In this document: in pieces, positions 1 through 9,600 of the stretch
Layout: each line of letters begins with the position of its first letter
Numbering within the stretch: position 1 is the stretch's first letter
From: Acidobacteria bacterium UBA6911
GTDB lineage: Bacteria > Acidobacteriota > UBA6911
Length of the DNA stretch: 24,308 bases
Reading direction: 5' to 3'
Assembly (NCBI GenBank): GCA_002451015.1
Contig: DKBB01000229.1
Coordinates: 815-25,122, forward strand
Notes under the pieces: model-generated
Database searches by the model: none
Told to the model about the DNA's origin: nothing
The model's input: the letters and a program-made list of their open reading frames with translations, nothing else
Program-made: the position numbers and the translations under genes

Positions 1-581
1 GGGCGCATTTTGATCCCACGCCCGTTGGTAACATAGTTGAGCACCATCGGATCTTCGTGCAGGTGCCGCCCTATTCCATGGCCTCCAAATTCTTTCACAA
101 GAGAAAAACCGTTGGATTCGGCATGGTTCTGTATGGCACGCGAGAGATCCGAAAGATGATTATCCGGAACCATCTGATCAATCCCGAAATACAGACATTC
201 TTCTGTTATCGTCAGGAGTTTTGCATTCTCAGGAGCTATTGCCCCGATTGGAACCGTTATGGCGGCATCGCCATAGTATCCATTAAAATGCACTCCAAAA
301 TCGATGGAAACAATATCTCCTTCTTTTAGAACATAATCACCCGGGATTCCATGCACTACCTGCTGGTTAATCGAAGCGCACAGTGCGCCCGGGAATCCTC
401 TATATCCCTTAAAGGCTGGAGTGGCACCGTATTTAGCCGGGATTTTTTCGGCATAGGTATCCAGTTCCTTCGTTGTAATGCCGGAGCGACAAAGATTACG
501 GAGACCGTCGAGCACTTCGGCGACTATCCGGCTGGCATCCCTCATTAACTCGATTTCGCGTTTTGACTTAAGGGTAATCAT
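1..581 (-). CDS. map: Methionine aminopeptidase type I (3' end cut by window edge)
   Basis: Removes the initiator methionine from nascent proteins in the cytosol, using a dinuclear metal site. The frame begins MITLKSKREIELMRDASR, typical of the MetAP N-terminus. It continues with the metal-ligand region GDIVSIDFGVHFNGYYGDAA, which supplies both aspartates, and the histidine motif GHGIGRHLHEDP. About 193 residues are visible; the last metal-binding glutamates lie beyond base 1. The ATG at 581-579 is chosen because it is the usual family start, although I see no clear Shine-Dalgarno (SD) sequence. It is the last gene of the long minus-strand run, 268 bases after nuoD. Family assignment is secure. 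Confidence 0.95.
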   Translation of the reverse strand, partial: MITLKSKREIELMRDASRIVAEVLDGLRNLCRSGITTKELDTYAEKIPAKYGATPAFKGYRGFPGALCASINQQVVHGIPGDYVLKEGDIVSIDFGVHFNGYYGDAAITVPIGAIAPENAKLLTITEECLYFGIDQMVPDNHLSDLSRAIQNHAESNGFSLVKEFGGHGIGRHLHEDPMVLNYVTNGRGIKMR

Positions 582-630
582 ATATCAAATTAAAGCAACG
601 ATGCCGAGAGCCGAAAAGACTGTGCTTTGA

Positions 631-650
631 CAGAATCGTTTTGGATTCTG
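631..650. repeat. Short inverted repeat between nuoD and map
   Basis: CAGAATC and GATTCTG form perfect 7-base arms around a 6-base loop, about 50 bases upstream of the map start. It could be an operator or a small RNA hairpin. No U-run follows on either strand, so a classical terminator is unlikely. The rest of 582-849 shows no convincing gene. Confidence 0.35.
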
Positions 651-849
651 CTCGCCATTTCCCGTTCTCCTCTTTATGCTTCGAAAATGGATGTTTAAAA
701 CAGAAACGGATGTATTTCCACAGCATAAGGAGGTGGAAACCAATACCGCATTGCAAGGATTTTGAGCGCATTCCGGTTCAGGTATAAAGCAGATCTACTC
801 TTAACAATTTCCATCCGCTGCAGAATTCCCTGCAGTTTAATCGGCGTTC

Positions 850-2175
850 CTATCGGTCCAGTTCACCGGCAATCATGTTAATGGAACCGAATGTAGCGAC
901 GATATCCGCAACCATATAGCCTTCAAGCATAGTATGCAGGCCGGCCATGGCAAAGAAGCAGGGTGGCCTGACACGGACACGATACGGACGGTCCTTCCCG
1001 TCGCTGACCACATAGAAGCCCAACTCTCCATTGGCAGCTTCAACCGGGAAATATGTGTCACCCTTTTCGGGTTGAATTCCGTGAGAACTCATAATGAGTT
1101 TAAAATGGTTCATCAGGCCTTCTATATTCCCGTATGTGTCTCCTTTGTTGGGTAATGCCACCCGTTTATCGTCGGTCATAACGCGATTATGAAACGGGCG
1201 TTCCGATCCTTCCAGGGTTGGCTCCACCTTTGACGTAACACCAACGAAACCGTCGGTATGCCCCAGCTTGGCCTCATCAACCAGTTCCGTGGAGGACAGG
1301 ACTTTCCCCTCTGAATCCACATTTATTGGACCGCCGGGGATATCCTTCATTGCTTGTCGTATAATACGGATACTCTGTCTCATCTCTTCCATGCGTACGA
1401 GATAGCGGTCGTAATTATCCCCGCGTTCCCCCAGGGGCACGTCAAAATCGATGCGATCGTAAGCAAAGTATGGGAACGCTTTGCGCACATCATAATTGAT
1501 TCCAGCGGAACGCCCCAGCGGGCCGTTAATGGCATAACTGAGCGCTGATTCCTCCGTCAGTATCCCGACATCCCTCGTTCTATCGACAAATATTCGGTTC
1601 CGGGTCAGGAGCTTATCGACTTGGTATATTTCCTTTTCGCATTTGACCAGAGCCGCTTCCAGTTTTTCCCGGATATCTTGAGGCAGGTCTCCCTTTAATC
1701 CTCCTATTCGGCCGTAACTTATTGTAAGACGCGCTCCCGTGACTTCTTCAACGATATCGTAAAGATATTCACGCGCTTTCATGAGATATAAAAAGGCCGT
1801 CATGGCCCCAAGCTCCATTGCCGAAGCCGCGATACAGGTTAAATGATCCGTTATGCGCGATATCTCGCTCATGATAACGCGGATGTATTTACAGCGTTCG
1901 GTTATATCTATATCAAGCAGTTTTTCTACCGCACCGCAATACCCGAAATTGTTTATCAGGGGCGAAACGTAGTTAAGGCGGTCCGTGTAAGGTATCGATT
2001 GGTTCCAACTTGAATTTTCACAACTTTTCTCGAACGCACGATGCAGGTATCCTATTTCAGCTTCCACTTTTACAACTTCTTCCCCTTCAAGTTCCGTTAT
2101 AAGTCGGATTACACCATGCATGGCTGGATGGGACGGGCCGATATTCAGAAGCATATTCTTAACCGTAGCGGTCAT
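850..2175 (-). CDS. nuoD: NADH-quinone oxidoreductase subunit D (49 kDa subunit)
   Basis: NuoD is the quinone-site subunit of respiratory complex I, in the peripheral arm next to NuoB. At 441 residues it is slightly longer than many NuoD proteins. The N-terminus carries NIGPSHPAMHGVIRL, the counterpart of the usual GPxHPxxHG motif. It is followed by GYLHRAFEK and IPYTDRLNY, and the C-terminus ends in the family form GELDR. The open frame extends 69 codons upstream, but that part only overlaps nuoB in another frame. The real start is the ATG at 2175-2173, which shares an ATGA overlap with the nuoB stop and implies translational coupling. There is no separate nuoC and no fused NuoC domain in front of the NuoD motif. 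Identity is certain; how it assembles here is less clear. Confidence 0.97.
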   Translation of the reverse strand: MTATVKNMLLNIGPSHPAMHGVIRLITELEGEEVVKVEAEIGYLHRAFEKSCENSSWNQSIPYTDRLNYVSPLINNFGYCGAVEKLLDIDITERCKYIRVIMSEISRITDHLTCIAASAMELGAMTAFLYLMKAREYLYDIVEEVTGARLTISYGRIGGLKGDLPQDIREKLEAALVKCEKEIYQVDKLLTRNRIFVDRTRDVGILTEESALSYAINGPLGRSAGINYDVRKAFPYFAYDRIDFDVPLGERGDNYDRYLVRMEEMRQSIRIIRQAMKDIPGGPINVDSEGKVLSSTELVDEAKLGHTDGFVGVTSKVEPTLEGSERPFHNRVMTDDKRVALPNKGDTYGNIEGLMNHFKLIMSSHGIQPEKGDTYFPVEAANGELGFYVVSDGKDRPYRVRVRPPCFFAMAGLHTMLEGYMVADIVATFGSINMIAGELDR

Positions 2176-2654
2176 AGTTCCCTCAGTGGGTGTCTTTGGT
2201 TTTGTATTTTGGTTTGGAGCTTCATAAGGCCGTCCAGCACCGCTTCTGGCCTGGGAGGACAACCGGGTATGTAAATATCGACAGGAAGTATCGTGTCGAT
2301 TCCCTGCACTGTAGCATAGTTGTCGTAAAAACCACCGGTACAGGTACAAACACCGAATGCCACAACCCATTTCGGTTCGCACATCTGGTCGTACACGCGA
2401 CGGAGGATGGGGGAAATTTTGTGACTGATTGTGCCCACTACGAGCAATACATCGGCCTGTCGCGGTGAAAAGCGCGGCAGACCGGCACCGAAACGATCCA
2501 TATCAAAATGTCCGGATGCAGCCGACATATATTCCATACCGCAACACGCCGTTACAAAAGGATATACGAAAATCGAATATTTGCGCGCCCAGGCAACGGC
2601 ACTCTCCAGCTTGGAGGTGATGAAACCGGGACCATCGCCGGAACTTGTTTCCAT
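2172..2654 (-). CDS. nuoB: NADH-quinone oxidoreductase subunit B (N2 cluster subunit)
   Basis: NuoB holds the terminal 4Fe-4S cluster N2 of complex I and passes electrons to quinone. All four cluster cysteines are visible: the tandem pair in FVTACCGMEYM (37, 38), C103 in the segment GVCTCTGGFYDNY, and C132 in IPGCPPRPEA. An ATG two codons further upstream is also possible. I prefer the ATG at 2654-2652, giving 160 residues, because a GGGGA motif lies 6 bases before it and abuts the earlier ATG. The gene overlaps nuoD by four bases. The bases upstream hold no nuoA; the nuoB frame is closed by a TGA shortly before the start. Confidence 0.96.
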   Translation of the reverse strand: METSSGDGPGFITSKLESAVAWARKYSIFVYPFVTACCGMEYMSAASGHFDMDRFGAGLPRFSPRQADVLLVVGTISHKISPILRRVYDQMCEPKWVVAFGVCTCTGGFYDNYATVQGIDTILPVDIYIPGCPPRPEAVLDGLMKLQTKIQNQRHPLREL

Positions 2655-2971
2655 ACACATTCCCCATTTTGCGGGACCGGACCTCGGCTTTCATGGGCGT
2701 CTGAACATTTGCCCGGTAAATGACCGGCAACGCCTCATTGTATCCGCCGCGGCTTTTGCCCCGCTTAAGACCTCATTTGCCGGATAGTAAAACGGGCCTT
2801 TCCGGTGAATGAGTCAGACTTTTTCGCCACAATCTATCGCCTGAACGTTAATTCCCAGGCTTACATACTATAGCCAATTTAAAGTCGTTCCGTACAGAAG
2901 AAACTATTTGGAATAATTCCCAAAAGAATCGGCAAGTGTTTCCGGATACAGAGGGAATACAGATACAGTTG
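2655..2971. other. Intergenic region folB-nuoB with small palindrome
   Basis: This 317-base gap upstream of nuoB has no open frame resembling NuoA or any other family I know. It contains an 11-base palindrome, GGAATAATTCC at 2910-2920, flanked by a nearly matching TTT/AAA extension with one extra C. On the minus strand a TATAGT motif lies closer to nuoB, but no good -35 box sits 16-18 bases upstream. The nuoBD promoter is probably here, but I cannot place it firmly. Confidence 0.4.
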
Positions 2972-3343
2972 TCAGGGTTCTTCCACTTGAACTTCCACGT
3001 AATCAATTTGATCCTGAAGGCTTAGGGGCCGTTTCCGGATCTTTACACGCACTCGGCTCACTGGAAAAGATTGCAGCGTTCCACGCACAATTCTATACGC
3101 AAGAGTCTCGACCAGTGTGTATTCGCCTGTGGAGGCTATTTCACGGACGGCAGCCAGCAAGCGACTATAATCTATAGAGTTATCCAGGCAATCCAGAGAT
3201 GCTGCGGCTTCAAAATTATCCCATATTGTCAGATCCGCTTCACATTCCTGGGGGCTGGAACGTTCCTGAACTGTAACGCCGATTCTAGGGTATATCTTGA
3301 TGCCGGCAAGAGTGATCGAATCGTCCCGTTTATTCCGTTTCAA
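2972..3343 (-). CDS. folB: Dihydroneopterin aldolase (TTG start)
   Basis: FolB converts 7,8-dihydroneopterin to 6-hydroxymethyl-dihydropterin plus glycolaldehyde in folate synthesis. The 123-residue length fits the family. The visible signature runs from GIKIYPRIGVTVQE, which contains the substrate-binding glutamate, through SIDYSRL and LVETLAYRI to the closing VRVKIRKRPL with its lysine. The start is TTG at 3343-3341. A TGA lies in frame four codons upstream and no ATG lies between it and the conserved core. GGGTGA lies about 6 bases before the TTG as a weak ribosome site. It follows the A-type Fe-S carrier by 93 bases, possibly in one transcript. No other folate gene is nearby. Confidence 0.9.
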   Translation of the reverse strand: MKRNKRDDSITLAGIKIYPRIGVTVQERSSPQECEADLTIWDNFEAAASLDCLDNSIDYSRLLAAVREIASTGEYTLVETLAYRIVRGTLQSFPVSRVRVKIRKRPLSLQDQIDYVEVQVEEP

Positions 3344-3436
3344 ACCAATTCACCCGATATCCCAAGTCTTTTGTTTGCAGTCTGAATGATTTCCATGTAA
3401 ATGCATTCACAGCAATAGAGATTCCGCTCCCCTGTT

Positions 3437-3757
3437 TTAGACTTCGAATGTTTCCCCGCAACCACATGTGGGCTTTATATTCGGATTTTCGAATTTAAAA
3501 CCTGTTCCATTGTCGCCGTCTACATAATCTATGCGGGTTCCATTTAAGTAAAGAGTCGACTGCTTGTCTAAAAAAAGTTTAAAGCCGTCCATATCAAGAA
3601 CTTCATCATCTTTACCCGATACATTCTCCAGTGTCATCTGGTATTGATATCCGGAACAACCGGCGCTAACGACTTTTATTCTCAGGCCCGTGTACTCCTC
3701 CTGATCCGCGAGAACCGATTTGACCTTCTCAACGGCGACCGGTGTCAGTGTAATCAT
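3437..3757 (-). CDS. A-type iron-sulfur carrier (IscA/SufA/ErpA family)
   Basis: Carries or inserts Fe-S clusters into target apoproteins in the cytosol. The 106-residue protein has the three conserved cysteines: C34 in SAGCSGYQY and C98/C100 in PTCGCGETF at the C-terminus. A strong ribosome site, AAGGAGAGG, directly precedes the ATG. Which subtype (IscA, SufA or ErpA) it is cannot be settled from sequence alone, and no isc or suf genes are adjacent. Its closeness to nuoB suggests, without proving, that complex I clusters are among its clients. Confidence 0.93.
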   Translation of the reverse strand: MITLTPVAVEKVKSVLADQEEYTGLRIKVVSAGCSGYQYQMTLENVSGKDDEVLDMDGFKLFLDKQSTLYLNGTRIDYVDGDNGTGFKFENPNIKPTCGCGETFEV

Positions 3758-3937
3758 TTCCTCTCCTTCATAGGTGCTACTGATAAATTATCAGCGACGT
3801 TAGGGGAATCACACTTAAAAGTCAAGGCTCGGTCTTTGCCAGCCATATTCTGCTGAATTCGCCGGGAAATCCAATAGGCTGGCGGGAATCGGGGACTTTG
3901 CTTTTTAGTATAAGGGCACTTTGGCAGAAAAAGCAGA

Positions 3938-4483
3938 TCAGATTTTCCGGCTTTTGGCTTTCGGACCAGAAGCCCTGAGAGCTTTCGCTACAATTCCCGG
4001 AGCTTCTTTATCGGAGTTCCGGAACAATTCTTCGATAACCCCGGGATTTCGATAAGCTACACGGGCAAGCGCCTTGGTCGCAAGAATCCGAACGATTGAA
4101 TTCTGATCTTCCAGGCGGTCGATCAGGTCGGGCAGAAGGGCCTTCAGGCGCTTTGGGAACAAAGCGCAGAGCGTTCCAACCGTATAGGCAACATGCCACC
4201 GTACGTACGCGGATTCATCCAGCAAAGCCTCCCTCAATCGGGCAGCGGAACGCGTCAACCTGGCCGGATGTACGGATACGAACTGCGCCAGGGTGGCCGA
4301 CGCACGGCCCCGTATGCTGCGATCCCGGTCCTCAAGCATATGGAGCAATTCTTCCATCCGTCGAGGGAACTCGGAAACAACCTGGACGGCATCCGACATT
4401 CGCAGCCTGGAGAGCGGAATGTATCCTTTCTTCCTTTTCCCGACTATTCGAGGTCGGGAGTTCGATTCTGTCATTTTTTCCAT
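3938..4483 (-). CDS. HEAT-repeat-like helical protein
   Basis: A soluble basic protein of about 181 residues made of repeated helix pairs. Repeat-like segments contain LEDRDRSIRGRASATLAQF, LLDESAYVRWHVAYTVGTL and LEDQNSIVRILATKALARV. Each has the D-x-x-x-x-R/V-R pattern typical of HEAT/PBS-lyase-like repeats. The tail is lysine-rich (PKAKSRKI). Such scaffolds bind proteins; no catalytic motif is seen and the partner is unknown. The start is uncertain: ATG at 4483 or 4474 is likely, and an in-frame extension to 4576 looks unconserved. It lies between a TerB-like gene and the Fe-S carrier, with gaps of 278 and 180 bases. Confidence 0.7.
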   Translation of the reverse strand: MEKMTESNSRPRIVGKRKKGYIPLSRLRMSDAVQVVSEFPRRMEELLHMLEDRDRSIRGRASATLAQFVSVHPARLTRSAARLREALLDESAYVRWHVAYTVGTLCALFPKRLKALLPDLIDRLEDQNSIVRILATKALARVAYRNPGVIEELFRNSDKEAPGIVAKALRASGPKAKSRKI

Positions 4484-4761
4484 CAATGAAAGCTTCCATC
4501 TCCATGGACAAGATCCATAAAGGCTATTCTCCGGCTGTAAACACATCAAAGCTTCGTTGCATCTTAGGCCGGGCAAGCCTTATCACTCTTCGTTGATGCG
4601 ATTCTACATTCAATACTTTAAACATTATGCATCCAGTATTCCAGCCACGGGCCAAAGATTCTGCCTGCCGCATTATCACTCCTGCCTCTGCATTATGACA
4701 CTTTAAATTATAGCGTGCCGGTGAAAAGAGTTGTCTTTAGGGTACTGTGAATTTGTTTTAT

Positions 4762-5277
4762 CTACTTCAGTACGGCAAGATGGTCGCGGTATTGGGATCG
4801 AATCGATATAAAATCCCGGTGCTCGATTCGTAGTTCGTTTGCGATTTGACTGATTTCATTGTCCTCAAGCGTGGAAATGGAATCGTGGGATGCAGCAATT
4901 GCAAAAAGGCAGTCTAAAAGTGCAAGGCGTTCCTTGAGGCTCGACATATCCCTGAATTCCCTGGCAACCAGGTAGTCTTCAGTCCCTCCGAATAAAATAC
5001 TCTGTGTTTTTGCCATTTGAACCACAATAACAGACTGTTCTTCAGACAAGCCGCCTTTACTCATGATAATTTTTTCCATCATGGATATTTCTTCCCGGCT
5101 GATCGTATGATCTGCCCCAGCCGTGCGGCTCAGCAAATAGGCAAAACAGGCTATAAATTTGGCATGTTCCGCATCCAATTTATCGAGTTCCCTGGTTATC
5201 TTGCGGACCGTCTCGGTTGTTGTCTGGGTGTCCTGGCCCTTTGCCAAGTTGCGTTTTAATAGGCGTAGTATCGACAT
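4762..5277 (-). CDS. TerB-like helical protein
   Basis: A 171-residue all-helical protein. The core pattern is FIACFAYLLSRTAGADHTIS, followed by EEISMMEKIIM, then ALLDCLFAIAASHDSIS and EDNEISQIANEL. This is the double acidic-helix arrangement of the TerB/tellurite-resistance-like domain, whose conserved acidic residues are thought to bind metal. The ATG at 5277 (MSILRLLKR) is preferred; an in-frame TTG at 5295 is the alternative. It starts about 50 bases after the pentapeptide-repeat gene and probably shares its transcript. TerB-like domains occur in stress and envelope-linked systems; no terC, terD or terZ is nearby, so no tellurite role should be assumed. Confidence 0.75.
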   Translation of the reverse strand: MSILRLLKRNLAKGQDTQTTTETVRKITRELDKLDAEHAKFIACFAYLLSRTAGADHTISREEISMMEKIIMSKGGLSEEQSVIVVQMAKTQSILFGGTEDYLVAREFRDMSSLKERLALLDCLFAIAASHDSISTLEDNEISQIANELRIEHRDFISIRSQYRDHLAVLK

Positions 5278-5328
5278 GGGAGGATCATGACACAATATAT
5301 TCAGGGATCCAATAAAAGAACTTGGGGA

Positions 5329-6264
5329 CTACTGCATAACAGGCATTTCCATACACTTTCCGCGTATGAAAGGTCCTCTGTTTCCGCTTGGTAGGATGGT
5401 ATTTACCGCGGTGAATGATTGGGAAAGCTGGCGTGCGGTAAATCCTCTAGCGCCTTCCAGCACACTTCCTCGAAAATCGGTCGACATCGTGTTCGCTTCC
5501 GAGAATATTGAATTCTGTAGAACGGAACCGGAGAAGTCAGCCGAATTAAGGTTGGATTCGCTCAGATCACAGCCGGGCATTTCTGCATGGCAGAATAGGT
5601 TCTGACATAAATTCGCGAGGCTGAATTTGGCCGAATTCAGTTTAGCCCCTCGAAAATCACAGTCATTCGCCTGAATGGATGAGAGATTGGCGCTTATGAG
5701 TTTTGCGGCAGTGAACCGAACAGATTGGAAATGCGCCCTCAGAAAATTGGATTGCTCCAAATTCGCATCGACAAAAATACAATTTGTCAATACAGAGTAG
5801 TTGAAGAAAACCGAATGCAGGTTCGCATTAGAAAAATCGCAGGATTTCATATGAATTTCATAAAGCCGGCTGTCCCGCAGATTGGCTTCCCTGAACAATA
5901 CTTTGTTCACGTGCGCCTGTGAAAAATTGGATTCGGGCAGCAGACTTCTTTGGAAATTATTATCGGCCAGATCAGTGGCACTGAAATCTGAATTGTAAAG
6001 GACGGCGTTTCGGAAATCACATCCGTGTATTTCAGATTCAGAAAAATCAACTCCTGAAAGATTCGCTTCGATGAAGCTGACACCGATAAGGATCGCACGC
6101 CTTAAATCAGCCTTCTGTAAATCGATGTCTGAAAGGTTTGCGCCGCGGATGTAGGCCTGTTCCCCGCCGTTCCCCTGAAGCCATTGGGAATGCAACCTGA
6201 GAATTTCACGTATAGGTTTGCCATGAATCGAAAATTTGACAAATGGAATTTTTCGTTCAGACAT
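5329..6264 (-). CDS. Pentapeptide-repeat protein, 311 aa
   Basis: Residues about 35-280 are near-continuous A(D/N)LxX pentapeptide repeats, for example GANLSDIDLQKADLRRAIL and FSEANTMSTDFRGSVLEGA. These predict a right-handed quadrilateral beta helix with some 45-50 coils of five residues. The N-terminal cap contains ILRLHSQWLQGNGGEQ. The C-terminal ARGFTARQLSQS resembles the Leu/Thr/Gln ending common in this family. No signal peptide or membrane segment is present, so it is probably cytosolic. A GGAG motif sits 7 bases before the ATG. Some pentapeptide proteins protect DNA gyrase by DNA mimicry, but most have no known role and nothing here indicates one. TerB-like and HEAT genes follow on the same strand. 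Confidence 0.9.
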   Translation of the reverse strand: MSERKIPFVKFSIHGKPIREILRLHSQWLQGNGGEQAYIRGANLSDIDLQKADLRRAILIGVSFIEANLSGVDFSESEIHGCDFRNAVLYNSDFSATDLADNNFQRSLLPESNFSQAHVNKVLFREANLRDSRLYEIHMKSCDFSNANLHSVFFNYSVLTNCIFVDANLEQSNFLRAHFQSVRFTAAKLISANLSSIQANDCDFRGAKLNSAKFSLANLCQNLFCHAEMPGCDLSESNLNSADFSGSVLQNSIFSEANTMSTDFRGSVLEGARGFTARQLSQSFTAVNTILPSGNRGPFIRGKCMEMPVMQ

Positions 6265-6617
6265 GCATCCACTCCAAAGGTAAGGCTATCCGTTCTTATA
6301 TCCGCTTTCCAATTAGCGTTATCGGCTGAATACCGCAAAACTTTATGGAACCGGGATTTGCAGCCTTCTGTTTCTTTTCAAGCGGCACACATCATGATTC
6401 CGATCACAAATTCCCCCGCAAGCACTGTTGTGTTTCCTTATTGCGGCATTAATGTAATAATTCCAGTGGATGTAGGGATTTGTGCTGGTGAGGTCGTAGG
6501 ATAATCCGGCAGGATTGAAAATATTATACTTGTTCTGGAAAATCTCGGGAGGGTCTCAAGTCACAATTCAATGGATTAAAAAGTGCAAAACAACTAATTT
6601 TGTCAAGAGAGCAACCT
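6265..6617. other. Divergent intergenic region, pentapeptide gene / KGD
   Basis: About 350 bases separate two divergent transcripts, so promoters for both should lie here. A TATTAT box at 6522-6527 faces KGD but lacks a good -35 at normal spacing. Open frames across the region show no family resemblance and look like chance frames. No repeat or RNA gene was recognised. Confidence 0.4.
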
Positions 6618-9600
6618 ATGCATTCCGATGATCCTACTTCAGGACAAGATACTGAATTTATTTATGATAAAGACGAATCCGGAACGAAAGCGGCAGCCGT
6701 TTCTTCCGAAAAACAGGACTCGGTCAAACCGATTGTGGGCGGTAATCTTCGGGTTGTCGAAAACATGGAAGCAAGCCTTGCCGTTCCGACCGCAACCTCG
6801 TACCGCAGCATTCCCGTAAAGCTACTTGAGGAAAACAGAAGAATCATTAATGAATATCAGGATGCGGAAGGCAAAAAACGCCTATCCTTCACGCATCTTA
6901 TCTGCTGGGCAATCGTTTGTTCGCTTAAGGAACATCCCGGGATCAATTCTTCCTTCGATAATTCAGACGGGGCGCCGCATCGATATTTTAAAAAAGGCAT
7001 AAATCTGGGAATTGCCGTTGACAGCGTGCGCAAAGACGGAACCCGTACATTGCTGGTGCCTAATATTAAGAATGCCGAAACGTTGAGTTTCAGGGACATG
7101 TTGGAAGCATATAACGAAATCCTTGAGCGTGTCAGAAAGGGCGTTTTTACGCCTGCTGATTTCCTCAATACAACAGTTACCCTGACGAACCCAGGAACGG
7201 TAGGAACCTTTTCCTCTGTTCCTCGGCTGGTTCAGGGCCAGGGAGCGGTTATCGCAACCGGCACCATCGATTATCCCGCCGAATACCATGCGTGGTCCTC
7301 AGAAGCATTGTCGAGCCTCGGACTGAGCAAGGTAATGAACATCGGTTGCACCTACGACCACCGGATTATCCAGGGAGCCGAAACGGGAGAATTTCTCGGC
7401 CGAATCAAAGAGCTTCTTTTGGGAGAAGGTTCCTTTTATGAGAAGATTTTTGAAGATCTTCAACTTCCTGCGGTCCCGATAAAATGGTCTCACGACCATC
7501 ATCCTTCCCTTCTCGGCTCCGGACAGATAAACAATGACCTGGACAAGCAGGCCGGTGTTCTTCGCCTGATTAACCGTTACAGGGTCCGTGGACACATGAT
7601 CGCACAGCTGGATCCACTCGGTACCTCCCCGCTATATCACCCGGAACTCGATCCCGCTACTTTCGGGTTAACCATGTGGGATCTCGACAGGGAATTTGCA
7701 ACGGGAGATCTTGGCGGTCTTCCAAGGTCCACGCTGCGAAGGATTCTCGAAGTTCTGCGCACGGTTTATTGTAAAAAAATAGGAATTGAGTTCCGACACA
7801 TTCAGGATCCTGTTGAAAAAGACTGGATCCAGAAACACATCGAACCAGAAGAAACCGGACGCCCGCTGGATCGGACTGTCCGGTTGAGAGTGCTGGAGAA
7901 TCTCGTATCTGCGGAACTTTTTGAAAAATTTCTGCACAAGAAATTCGTCGGACACAAACGATTCAGCCTCGAAGGTGCGGAAACGGTCGTCTCCGTACTA
8001 GACACGATTCTTTCCAGTTTTGCCGATGTGCATGCGAAGGAAGCGGTTCTTGGTATGGCACACCGGGGTCGATTGAATGTTCTGGCTAATATTATAGGCA
8101 CCCCGGTGGCAAAGATACTTTCCGAGTTTGAAGAAAATTTCGATCCCTATGCGATTCAGGGATCAGGGGATGTCAAGTATCACCTGGGTTCCTCCGGTAT
8201 GTTCCGCTCCCCGGCCGGAAACGAAATTTTCATATCTCTCGCTCCAAATCCGAGCCACCTCGAGTGGGTGAATCCCGTCATAGAAGGTATCGTTCGTGCT
8301 AAACAGGACCGACGTGGCGATATTCAGCGGGAACGTGTCATCCCCATACTTATTCACGGTGATGCGGCGTTTGCAGGACAGGGCGTCGTCTATGAGACGT
8401 TGAATCTTTCTCAACTTCACGGCTATAAAACGGGCGGAACAGTCCATCTGATTATAAATAACCAGATCGGTTTTACGACTCCGTCGCAGGAATCAAGGTC
8501 CTCTCCCTACGCAACGGACCTGGCAAGGTCGGTGCAGGCCCCGATTTTTCACGTTAACGGGGACGATCCTGACGCAGCGACGCGTATTGCTCTTCTATCG
8601 GTGGAATATCGACAGCGTTTTAAGAAGGATGTCGTTGTCGACATTTACTGTTACCGGCGTCACGGACATAACGAAACCGATGAACCCAGTTTCACGCAGC
8701 CGCTTCTTTACAAAAAGATAAGTGAAAAACCGTCCGTTCTGACTATTTATTCTGACAAGCTTATTCGCGAGGGTATAACCACCGCGGAGTCGCTTGATAA
8801 AATGCGCATCCGGACCCAGGAGAACCTCGATTCCGCTTTCAGCGAGAGTATCGAAGGGGGGCAGCGTTTTAGTCCCGATATCCCCCTTGCCATTTCAGAA
8901 GAAGAACTCGGCGAATTACAACCGGCCGAGGAAACCCATGTCAACCTGGACCTGCTTCGGGAAATCGCACGCGGACTGTCAAGCGTTCCGGAGAATTTTC
9001 ACGTCCATCCCAAACTTCTCCCTTTCCTGGGAAAACGACGGGAACTGGTTTCAGGGGACCCTGCCATAGATTGGAGTTTTGCAGAAGCATTAGCCTTCGG
9101 CACGCTTCTCTATGAGGGAACTCCTGTAAGGTTAAGCGGACAAGACAGCGCGCGCGGTACTTTCAGTCAAAGGCATGCGGTCCTTACGGATTTTGAATCT
9201 GGCTTGGAGTATGTTCCCCTGCAGAATATAACCAGTGACCAGGCGTCCTTTGAAGTCTATGACAGTCTGCTTTCAGAAGCCGCGGTCCTGGGATTTGAAT
9301 TTGGCTATAGTGCATCCGATCCTCTTTCATTGGTACTCTGGGAAGCCCAGTTTGGTGATTTTGCGAATGGCGCACAGGTCATTATCGACAATTTCATCTC
9401 CAGTTCTGAATCGAAATGGCGGCAACCTTGCGATCTTGTGCTTCTGCTGCCTCATGGATTTGAGGGACAGGGGCCAGAACATTCCAGCGCAAGAGTGGAA
9501 CGTTTTCTCAGTCTCTGCGCTGAAGACAATATGAAGGTGTGTTTTCCCACAACTCCATCTCAATATTTTCATCTCTTGCGCGGCCAAATGAGAGATGCGA

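Noticed and set aside
818..835. CTGCAG...CTGCAG hairpin after nuoD
   Set aside because: Only a 6-bp stem built from two self-palindromic sites and no U-run; too weak to call a terminator.
2176..2382. A 69-codon N-terminal extension of NuoD
   Set aside because: It overlaps nuoB in another frame, lacks NuoD or NuoC-like motifs, and the ATGA start/stop overlap gives a better start.
2431..2787. Plus-strand frames of up to 118 codons opposite nuoB
   Set aside because: They are antisense to a strongly conserved gene and resemble nothing known.
4096..4596. 166-codon plus-strand frame opposite the HEAT gene
   Set aside because: The minus frame shows regular HEAT-like repeats; the plus frame has no coherent pattern.
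4762..5277. Tellurite resistance operon
   Set aside because: Only a TerB-like domain is present; no TerC, TerD or TerZ-like neighbour supports that role.
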